9,659 nucleotides of DNA from JALRHH01 sp964590315 (GTDB lineage Bacteria > Patescibacteriota > Saccharimonadia > Saccharimonadales > JALRHH01). Each line of letters begins with the position of its first letter. Position 1 is the first letter of the stretch. The notes beneath the pieces were generated by a model. It made no database searches. It was given only the letters and a program-made list of their open reading frames with translations, and was not told the DNA's origin. Shown piece by piece: positions 1-4,943 of this stretch. Position numbers and translations under genes: made by a program. Where the stretch lies: the NCBI GenBank assembly GCA_964590315.1, contig CAZPVS010000025.1, positions 1-9,659 of the forward strand, written 5' to 3'.

Positions 1-66
1 GTCTAGCTCGCAACCACCGCCACGATACTCATACCGCTCTCGCGTGATGTGTTCTGTTATATTCAT
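1..66 (-). CDS. 5' end of an unidentified small gene (partial)
   Basis: Only the first 22 codons lie in the window, and the gene runs off the left edge. The ATG (66-64) overlaps the TGA of the upstream gene (65-63) in an ATGA arrangement. A GAGGAGG Shine-Dalgarno sequence sits about 10 nt upstream, inside the end of that gene. The visible peptide begins MNITEHITRERYEYRGGG and is charged, with no signal peptide. The function is not recognisable. The overlap and ribosome binding site make it a credible third member of the minus-strand operon that starts at 544. Confidence 0.6.
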   Translation of the reverse strand, partial: MNITEHITRERYEYRGGGCELD

Positions 67-254
67 AGGACTTCATCCTCCTCGTTAAGTACATAGTCTT
101 GGTTAAGCCCACGGTGAGAGACGCTATCGGTAATGTTACCGTCATCATCTACCCAGACTTGGACAAAGAACGGTTCTTTGTACCAACCGTTCTCTTTAGC
201 AACTTTCGCCCAAAACTGGCGGCATTGCTCGATAGTCAAAGAGGAGGCGCTCAT
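63..254 (-). CDS. Small hypothetical protein, 63 aa
   Basis: The product is unrecognised: 63 residues, acidic at the C-terminus (NEEDEVL), with a W/F-rich middle (WAKVAKENGWYKEPFFVQVW) that could form a helix followed by a beta hairpin. There is no signal peptide or membrane segment. I chose the ATG at 254 over an upstream in-frame start at 332 for two reasons. A strong GGAGGAGGTG Shine-Dalgarno sequence lies just upstream of it. The ATG also overlaps the TGA of the preceding gene (ATGA, 254-251), the classic arrangement for translational coupling. Its own stop overlaps the next start in the same way. Its size and packing resemble accessory genes of phages or plasmids, but no function can be assigned. 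Confidence 0.7.
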   Translation of the reverse strand: MSASSLTIEQCRQFWAKVAKENGWYKEPFFVQVWVDDDGNITDSVSHRGLNQDYVLNEEDEVL

Positions 255-544
255 CGCACCTCCTCCGTGTTGCTTTCGATGACCTCGACCCAGTTGATGC
301 GGTCGAAGGCGGTTCGAAGCAAGTCTTGCCACAGGCTTGCGACTTCTAGTTCGCAGTCCAGTTGATCTCGCAACCGGTGTTCTAGCCAGTAGGCTTTCTC
401 GTAAGGCTCGCCCTTACGCTCGGTTGCTTGCATGAGTACCGAGTAACTGTACTCATCGTTTGTGAGCCAGAGATTGGCAAGCCAAGTCTCTCGGTTTGAC
501 CAGCCGTTTACCACGTCTGTTCGTATTGTTGCTACGTCGTACAT
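251..544 (-). CDS. Small DUF7249-like protein, 97 aa (NGWSNRETW family)
   Basis: This is a cytoplasmic-looking 97-residue protein. Near the N-terminus it has the motif NGWSNRETWLANLWLTNDE (residues 13-31). That motif resembles a family of small uncharacterised proteins (N-G-W-x-N-x-E-T-W, DUF7249-like) that I know mostly from phages and mobile or accessory regions; the assignment is from memory and needs a profile search. The rest is helical and charged (YEKAYWLEHRLRDQL) and ends in an acidic tail. The ATG at 544 is preferred to an in-frame ATG at 592 because AAAGGAGGT lies just upstream of it. It is first in a three-gene minus-strand operon and overlaps the next start by ATGA. No convincing minus-strand promoter was found in the leader. 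Its role is unknown. Confidence 0.75.
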   Translation of the reverse strand: MYDVATIRTDVVNGWSNRETWLANLWLTNDEYSYSVLMQATERKGEPYEKAYWLEHRLRDQLDCELEVASLWQDLLRTAFDRINWVEVIESNTEEVR

Positions 545-673
545 ATGTACCTCCTTTACTTTACGTAACGGAGTCTGCTGACGGGGTCGCATGGCAAATG
601 CGTCAAGGCTGGAGATTCCCCTTGAAGATACTTAAAAAAGAAAACCATTCATCTTCATGGGCTGAATACTACC

Positions 674-700
674 TTTACGTGTTTGCTCGACCCGTATAAT
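674..700 (+). promoter_or_regulatory. Possible promoter with consensus -10 (TATAAT)
   Basis: A perfect TATAAT lies at 695-700. The best -35 candidate is TTTACG at 674-679, with a short 15-bp spacer, so the -35 is weak. A transcript would start near 707 and run into the structured segment and micro-ORF at 809-1060. Confidence 0.4.
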
Positions 701-782
701 GAGGCAGTACGTGAAGTGAGGAACCTTATTTCCCTTAACACAAACTTACGAAAATCTAGACATTTATTGTATTGTACCCACA

Positions 783-807
783 CTAGGCTGATGTTGCCCG
801 AGCCTAG
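783..807 (+). repeat. Inverted repeat CTAGGCT / AGCCTAG
   Basis: A perfect 7-bp inverted repeat (783-789 and 801-807) with an 11-nt loop, directly before the larger structured segment. It could be an RNA hairpin in a plus-strand leader or a DNA-binding operator. There is no U tract after it, so it is not a terminator. Confidence 0.5.
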
Positions 808-843
808 CGCAGATGAACGATTGTTCGAAAGGAGGTGAATCCT

Positions 844-909
844 ATGTGGACGAACCTCAAGGTGTGGTGGTGCACCGCGTGCCGCCTGGGTTACTGCACG
901 AAGCACTGA
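844..909 (+). CDS. 21-aa micro-ORF, Cys/Trp-rich
   Basis: The ATG at 844 follows AAAGGAGGTGAAT, a near-perfect complement of the 16S rRNA 3' end at good spacing, the best ribosome binding site in the window. The peptide has three Trp (W2, W8, W9), three Cys (C10, C13, C18) and a final His21, spaced C-x2-C-x4-C-x2-H, with basic residues between. This could bind a metal, or the tandem Trp and Cys codons could act as a regulatory leader peptide. The last seven codons and the TGA lie in the 888-928 hairpin, so translating ribosomes would open that hairpin. No signal peptide or family match is evident. No amino-acid biosynthesis gene follows, which weakens a classical attenuation reading. The Shine-Dalgarno match may also be chance within a structured RNA. 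Confidence 0.4.
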   Translation: MWTNLKVWWCTACRLGYCTKH

Positions 910-928
910 GCTTCGCGTGCAGTAGCCC
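888..928 (+). repeat. Strong bulged hairpin
   Basis: GGGTTACTGCAC (888-899) pairs with GTGCAGTAGCCC (917-928) with one G-U, and GAAGC (900-904) pairs with GCTTC (910-914). The loop is ACTGA, with a 2-nt bulge at 915-916. The 17 paired positions make it the most stable local hairpin in the intergenic region. It covers the end and stop codon of the micro-ORF. No U tract follows. Confidence 0.65.
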
Positions 929-935
929 GCAGAGT

Positions 936-998
936 GGGAAGGTCGAAGTCTGACGAGCCGTGGTCATAACGCACGTTTCTGAAAACCTCGGCCTTCCC
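936..998 (+). repeat. 11-bp inverted repeat with 41-nt loop
   Basis: GGGAAGGTCGA (936-946) pairs with TCGGCCTTCCC (988-998) with one G-U. It would be an arm of the candidate multi-branched RNA. The loop (947-987) contains no obvious further strong stem. Confidence 0.55.
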
Positions 999-1135
999 GT
1001 AGTCCAAAAATGCTTGAGCGCCTCGCTCGCATTATTACTCCACGCTCATCGTTCATCTGCTATCTTCCATAATTCAAACTATGACGTAAGCTGCGCGAAC
1101 TGTGGTCAATGTCGATATTTCTTAATGCCAACTTA

Positions 1136-1163
1136 TTGACATCTGTAATATTTTTGATACAAT
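1136..1163 (+). promoter_or_regulatory. Strong sigma70-type promoter of the GT2 operon
   Basis: The -35 TTGACA (1136-1141) is perfect. After a 16-bp spacer comes TACAAT (1158-1163), preceded by TGA (1155-1157), which forms an extended -10. Transcription should start near 1170, about 53 nt before the glycosyltransferase ATG. This is the clearest promoter in the window. Confidence 0.8.
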
Positions 1164-1177
1164 TGCACCAATAAGAG

Positions 1178-1205
1178 AAGCGTCGGGGTAACCCGCCGTT
1201 TTTTT
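1178..1205 (+). terminator. Terminator-like hairpin with U7 in the GT2 operon leader
   Basis: CGGG (1184-1187) and CCCG (1192-1195) close a GTAA loop (GNRA type). A U-C mismatch separates this from a lower stem made of CG/CG pairs, a G-U and two A-U pairs (1178-1182 with 1197-1201). Seven T residues follow (1199-1205). It begins only about 8 nt after the predicted start site and ends before the weak GAGG ribosome binding site (1209-1212). It could attenuate the operon, or protect the 5' end of the mRNA. It could also terminate transcripts arriving from upstream. Which of these applies cannot be told from the sequence. Confidence 0.6.
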
Positions 1206-1222
1206 ATTGAGGCAAATATTCA

Positions 1223-3292
1223 ATGAGAATACGAATCCACGACAAGCGCCAGGCAAAATACCACTACGCATTATCCAAAAGCGATGCGAAGCGTGTTCAA
1301 GTCGTTGGGGTAGCGGGACTAGTCTCATTGGCTGCCCTGATAGTTGGTTTCTATTTCTTCGCTAGCCAGTCAATGCTCATCATGGCAGTTTGCGTGCCAT
1401 TCTTTGTCGTTATTGCTCTATACCACCTTGTGAATTACTGGTTAATGGCGCTTTACCCAGGCTTCGATACTAAAAAGCACCGCAAACTTGTGGCTACATT
1501 TCAAAAATCCAAAAAACTCCCAAAAGTAGCCGTGTTCATCCCGGCCGCTGGCGAAGATGTATCAATCGTGTCGCAAACAGTACGCGCTGCGGTCAAGATT
1601 GATTACCCGAATTTCGACGTCTTTGTCCTTGACGACTCAAAACAAGGCATTTATAAAGGTATGGCCGCTGAACTCGGTGCGCGGTACGTGCGCCGTAAAG
1701 ATACCGGCCACCACAAAAAAGCCGGCAATATGAACTCGGCAATGGCCAAGATCAAAGGTTATTCGCACATCCTTGTCCTCGATGCGGACTTTGTTCCTCG
1801 CAAGGAAATCTTGAAGGAACTCACCCCTTACGCAACTGACGAGGTGGGTATTGTCCAGTCGCCGCAGCACTTTGAATTAACAGACGAAATATATAACCGC
1901 TCGAAGATTGAATTTGGCGCAGGCATGATCCAGCGCGATTTCTACCGTATCACCCAAGTAGCCCGCAATCGCATGGGGGGGGCGATATGCGTTGGAACCA
2001 ACGCGCTATATAATATTGCCGCCCTCAAACAAGTGGGTGGTTTTGAGGGTGTTGGCCGAGCTGAGTGGGGTCATTCTGAAGATGTTCATACAGGATTGAA
2101 AATGATTAACTCGCTTAACAAAAAAGGCGAGCGCTATCAGATTAAATACGTCCCGATTCAACTCGCAACAGGCATATGCCCCGACGACCACTTGTCGTTT
2201 TACAAGCAGCAGAACCGCTGGGCGACCGGCAGTATGCAGCTTATCTTCTCGCGCAAAACGTTGTTTTCAAAGATGCTTTCTGTACCGCAGAAGATTACCT
2301 ACTTCTCGAACTCAACCTACTATTTCTACACCATGGGCTTGCTGTTCGCTCCTGTGCAGCTACTCATACTGTTACTTTCGCCAAGCAGTTACGACTGGCG
2401 CTATACGCTACTATTCTTGCCAATGCTGTTCGTAACCTACATACTAACCCCATTCTTGCTTCGCCAGAAGATTGAGCCTATCGCATCGTCGGTGGTCGTC
2501 ATCTCTAACGCCTATACATTTGTCCAGGCACTATGGCTACTTATTATTCGTCGTCCGCTTGGCTGGGAAGCGACCGGTGCAAAATCAGCGGCGAAAAAGC
2601 GCCATCCGCAATTCTTCACTATGAAGCTGTTGTCGTCGGGCGTATTCATCGTGGTATACCTTGCGACGCTGGCGACATTAGTCATGAATTACCATCTTGG
2701 GTTCAACCCGTCGACATTTATTGCTCTCGTGTTCTTTGCTTCATTTGTTGGCCACATCATCTATCTGCACCACATGCTGGCCGCGGACATCAAGCTGAAG
2801 CGCGCTCACAAAAGCGTTCACGCATACGGCTATGTCATGCTGGCGATTATCATAGCGACGACGACACTCTCGAGTTATGCATATGGTGCGCACTATGACG
2901 TAAAGCGCGTTGACGGCAAAGGTATCGCCTTCGTCGAAGAAGCACCTGCCGAGAAGCCAAAAGTTGTCGCTAAAGAACCCGTCAAGAAGGCCACCGTAAA
3001 ACCGGAGCTGACCAAGCTGGTATTTGATGTTGCTCAGGATCAGAGCCAGTCTGAAATTGCATCACTAGCGGTGAAAAAGATCCGCGAAATTCGCAGCCTT
3101 GATGCTGCGCAGGCCGGTAAACTACAGGATAAGCTGATGCACGAGATGGGCTACCAGGATCTTATCTTTGCGGGTAATCACTATGAATTTACCATCGATA
3201 GAGTTGATGAACTACTGAAGCTCGATGCAAGACTTATTGACGGGGAAGCTGGCTTCTGGGCGGCATATGCGCAGCAAGTGGGGGTTAACTAA
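1223..3292 (+). CDS. Cellulose-synthase-like GT2 glycosyltransferase with C-terminal soluble domain, 689 aa
   Basis: A membrane-integrated processive family 2 glycosyltransferase that would polymerise a sugar nucleotide into a polysaccharide. Two N-terminal TM helices (about 27-75) precede the catalytic domain (about 100-345), which keeps all key motifs: D137-D138, KAGN (166-169), DAD (187-189), CVGTN (256-260), SED (285-287) and QQNRW (329-333). About six TM helices follow (roughly 362-387, 393-413, 420-442, 469-490, 497-520, 535-555). WEATGAK (448-454) occupies the place of the BcsA gating loop but is altered. Residues 556-689 form a soluble extension: a Pro/Lys-rich linker, then a compact domain (about 596-665), possibly LysM-like and exposed outside the cell. 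No PilZ domain is present. The ATG has only a weak GAGG site. The sugar substrate is unknown. Confidence 0.9.
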   Translation: MRIRIHDKRQAKYHYALSKSDAKRVQVVGVAGLVSLAALIVGFYFFASQSMLIMAVCVPFFVVIALYHLVNYWLMALYPGFDTKKHRKLVATFQKSKKLPKVAVFIPAAGEDVSIVSQTVRAAVKIDYPNFDVFVLDDSKQGIYKGMAAELGARYVRRKDTGHHKKAGNMNSAMAKIKGYSHILVLDADFVPRKEILKELTPYATDEVGIVQSPQHFELTDEIYNRSKIEFGAGMIQRDFYRITQVARNRMGGAICVGTNALYNIAALKQVGGFEGVGRAEWGHSEDVHTGLKMINSLNKKGERYQIKYVPIQLATGICPDDHLSFYKQQNRWATGSMQLIFSRKTLFSKMLSVPQKITYFSNSTYYFYTMGLLFAPVQLLILLLSPSSYDWRYTLLFLPMLFVTYILTPFLLRQKIEPIASSVVVISNAYTFVQALWLLIIRRPLGWEATGAKSAAKKRHPQFFTMKLLSSGVFIVVYLATLATLVMNYHLGFNPSTFIALVFFASFVGHIIYLHHMLAADIKLKRAHKSVHAYGYVMLAIIIATTTLSSYAYGAHYDVKRVDGKGIAFVEEAPAEKPKVVAKEPVKKATVKPELTKLVFDVAQDQSQSEIASLAVKKIREIRSLDAAQAGKLQDKLMHEMGYQDLIFAGNHYEFTIDRVDELLKLDARLIDGEAGFWAAYAQQVGVN

Positions 3293-3294
3293 TC

Positions 3295-4875
3295 ATGGCT
3301 AAAAATCTCACGCGCTATGACAAACGAACCTATCGTCTGCTATCAATGATTGGCTTGGTACTTGTTGCGGCTTTTGCGATCACCTGGTTTAACCCAAGTA
3401 ACTTCCCGCAGACATTCCAAGGGCCACTGTGGTTTGTGAACGTTCTGCTATTCATCCTGACTACCTACATCATCTGGCACGAGATTGTATCTGGCCTGTA
3501 TAGTTTCCAGTTGCTGCGCAAGATAAAACCCTACCGACATAAAGCTCCACAAAAAGGTCTAAAAGTCGCGTTTATCACGACCTTCGTACCTGGTAGTGAG
3601 CCGCACTCGATGCTGCGCCGCAGCCTCCAGGCGATGACCGAAGCCCACTACGAACACGACACCTGGCTACTCGACGAAGGCAACGACGCAAAAGCAAAAC
3701 AGATCTGTAAAGACCTCGGTGTGAAGTACTTTACGCGCAAGAATAAAAAGAAGTACAACACCGATGGCGGCAAGTTTGCCCAAAAAACCAAAGGCGGTAA
3801 CCACAACGCATGGTACGACGCCCATGGACACGCCTACGACATTGTTGCACAGGCTGACACGGACTTTATCGTAAAGAAGAACTTCCTCACCGAAACACTT
3901 GGTCAATTCCGAAACCCTAAGGTCGCATTCGTCGGTACACCGCAATATTATGGCAATTACGACGATGGCCTTGTCGCTCGAGGTGCTGCCGAACAGACCT
4001 ATAGTTTTTACGGCCCAATGATGCGAGGTCAGTCTGGCTATAACTCGCCAATGATGATCGGGGCAAACCATATCGTACGCGTATCAGCGCTCAAGAGCAT
4101 CGATTACTACGCCGCACACCTGACCGAAGATCTACTGACTGGTATGCGATTATTTGCTGCTGGCTGGCAGAGTGTTTACTGTCCAAAAGTTCTCGCCGTC
4201 GGCGAAGGCCCAACGAGCTGGGATGCCTACTTTGCACAGCAAATGCGCTGGGCACACGGCTGCTTTGATGTACTATTCCGTCACTCGTGGAAGCTGCTTC
4301 CTAAAATGAACATACATCGAAGCCTTCGTCTGTTTGTGTCGCTGCAACACTATTTCTCCGGGTTTAACCTCATTGTAGGGAGTGTTCTGCTCTCGCTCTA
4401 CTTCCTGCTCGGCATCGCCTCGGCGAACTACTCGCTCCAAAATACGCTACTTATCTATCTGCCACTTCTCGCATGGCTGTATCTTGTGCCGCTTTGGTAC
4501 CACCGTTTTAATATCCTGCATAAAAAAGAACATGGTCTAATGCTGGCCGGCAAGATTGTAAACCTAGCTGTGCAACCGATATTTTTCCTCGCTTTCATCG
4601 GTGCGGTACGCAACAAGAAAATATCTTTCCATGTTACGCCAAAAGGCCAAGATGTCGACGATGTGGTATCATTCAGGCTATTTAGCTTCCATATTGCACT
4701 CGGAGTGTTGTCGCTAGGCTCGCTTGTTGTCGGGCTGATTCTTGGGAGATTCTCGTACATCTTAGTATTTTGGGCGATTGCAAATACTATAGTTGCTTTG
4801 ATATTTATTGGTATTGTTTTGAAGTCAAAGTTAGTTCGACGTAATAACGCGACTTTTGTACGCTCTGAGCAGTAG
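3295..4875 (+). CDS. Second BcsA-like GT2 glycosyltransferase, 526 aa
   Basis: A second processive GT2 enzyme, starting 2 nt after the stop of the first and probably translated by reinitiation, as only a G-rich stretch precedes the ATG. Two N-terminal TM helices (about 14-32 and 45-64) lead to a catalytic domain with D127, KGGN (166-169), DTD (188-190), GAN (256-258), TED (277-279) and QQMRW (315-319). Four to five TM helices follow. Between them lies FHVTPKG (445-451), an exact match to the FxVTxK gating-loop pattern of bacterial cellulose synthase. Known enzymes of this type couple polymer synthesis to transport through the TM pore. The enzyme differs clearly from its neighbour (DEGN against DDSK at the first Asp, no C-terminal domain), so the pair may make different linkages or one mixed polymer. 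Inferred product: cell-surface polysaccharide. Confidence 0.9.
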   Translation: MAKNLTRYDKRTYRLLSMIGLVLVAAFAITWFNPSNFPQTFQGPLWFVNVLLFILTTYIIWHEIVSGLYSFQLLRKIKPYRHKAPQKGLKVAFITTFVPGSEPHSMLRRSLQAMTEAHYEHDTWLLDEGNDAKAKQICKDLGVKYFTRKNKKKYNTDGGKFAQKTKGGNHNAWYDAHGHAYDIVAQADTDFIVKKNFLTETLGQFRNPKVAFVGTPQYYGNYDDGLVARGAAEQTYSFYGPMMRGQSGYNSPMMIGANHIVRVSALKSIDYYAAHLTEDLLTGMRLFAAGWQSVYCPKVLAVGEGPTSWDAYFAQQMRWAHGCFDVLFRHSWKLLPKMNIHRSLRLFVSLQHYFSGFNLIVGSVLLSLYFLLGIASANYSLQNTLLIYLPLLAWLYLVPLWYHRFNILHKKEHGLMLAGKIVNLAVQPIFFLAFIGAVRNKKISFHVTPKGQDVDDVVSFRLFSFHIALGVLSLGSLVVGLILGRFSYILVFWAIANTIVALIFIGIVLKSKLVRRNNATFVRSEQ

Positions 4876-4931
4876 CTCTAATATGCATCTCGATCTCTGG
4901 AAGGGAGTGATGGTAAATAATCATTTTCCGC

Positions 4932-4937
4932 TATAAT
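4932..4937 (+). promoter_or_regulatory. -10 box TATAAT placed for leaderless transcription
   Basis: The perfect TATAAT ends 6 nt before the ATG at 4944, so the usual start site would coincide with the A of the start codon. No Shine-Dalgarno sequence lies in the 6-nt gap. No good -35 is seen about 17 nt upstream. The reading is a promoter for the second plus-strand unit that yields leaderless mRNA. The unit could also be read through from the GT2 genes, since no terminator is visible at 4876-4930. Confidence 0.5.
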
Positions 4938-4943
4938 CAGCTC

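Larger units (their letters stand above)
809..1060 (+). ncRNA. Candidate structured RNA, ~250 nt, multi-helix
   Basis: A perfect 13-bp inverted repeat (809-821 GCAGATGAACGAT with 1048-1060) encloses further helices that nest without crossing. They are 823-827 with 851-855; a long bulged hairpin at 888-904 with 910-928; 936-946 with 988-998 (11 bp, one G-U); and 1015-1020 with 1043-1048, which would stack on the closing helix. Together they form a multi-branched junction, typical of structured RNAs. The orientation is inferred from the upstream TATAAT and the internal plus-strand ORF with its Shine-Dalgarno sequence; the minus strand would fold similarly. I could not match it to RNase P RNA, tmRNA, 6S, SRP RNA or a known riboswitch. 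It may be a non-coding RNA, a long leader, or a non-transcribed inverted-repeat element. Confidence 0.35.
545..1222. other. 678-bp intergenic region rich in inverted repeats
   Basis: No conventional-length gene is supported here; the longer open frames lack good ribosome binding sites and look like chance. The left part (545-690) is the leader of the minus-strand operon and shows only a weak 7-bp inverted repeat (623-629 with 651-657). The middle (695-1060) holds a plus-strand -10 box, several hairpins and a 21-codon ORF. The segment 1061-1135 shows nothing clear except a GTCAAT/ATTGAC pair (1105-1110 and 1135-1140), whose right half overlaps the -35 box of the glycosyltransferase promoter. 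The right end (1136-1222) is that operon's promoter and leader. Confidence 0.7.

Noticed and set aside
496..699. 67-codon plus-strand frame starting inside the DUF7249-like gene
   Set aside because: It starts antisense to a well-supported gene and shows no ribosome binding site or recognisable motif.
655..906. 83-codon minus-strand frame across the structured intergenic segment
   Set aside because: No Shine-Dalgarno sequence, unnatural composition, and it conflicts with inverted repeats and the better plus-strand micro-ORF.
844..909. Classical trp or cys attenuation leader peptide
   Set aside because: Tandem Trp and Cys codons are suggestive, but no amino-acid biosynthesis or transport gene follows and no terminator with a U tract lies directly downstream.
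809..1060. Retron-type ncRNA (msr-msd with closing a1/a2 repeats)
   Set aside because: The closing repeat and internal hairpins fit loosely, but no reverse transcriptase gene exists in the window and the next gene is a glycosyltransferase.
809..1060. MITE or other small transposon with 13-bp terminal inverted repeats
   Set aside because: Flanking bases show no target-site duplication, and internal pairings fit an RNA junction better. It is not excluded if a second copy exists elsewhere.
780..1060. RNase P RNA, tmRNA, 6S RNA, SRP RNA or cobalamin riboswitch
   Set aside because: Signature sequences of these RNAs (for example GAGGAAAGTCC of RNase P, the tRNA-like ends of tmRNA) are missing. 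GGTGAATCC resembles part of a cobalamin riboswitch but belongs to the ribosome binding site and lacks the rest.
2176..2898. Long plus-frame open stretches inside the first glycosyltransferase gene (2176-2475 and 2533-2898)
   Set aside because: They overlap a gene with complete GT2 motifs in another frame, have no domain-like sequence and no ribosome binding site.
3667..4071. 134-codon antisense open frame within the second glycosyltransferase gene
   Set aside because: It is a mirror of the strongly biased coding frame on the other strand, with Val/Cys-rich unnatural-looking composition and no supporting signals.
4905..4934. 8-codon ORF (ATG at 4911) before the metallopeptidase-like gene
   Set aside because: The AAGGGAG upstream is too close to its ATG, and the stop overlaps the TATAAT box. 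It is more likely promoter DNA.
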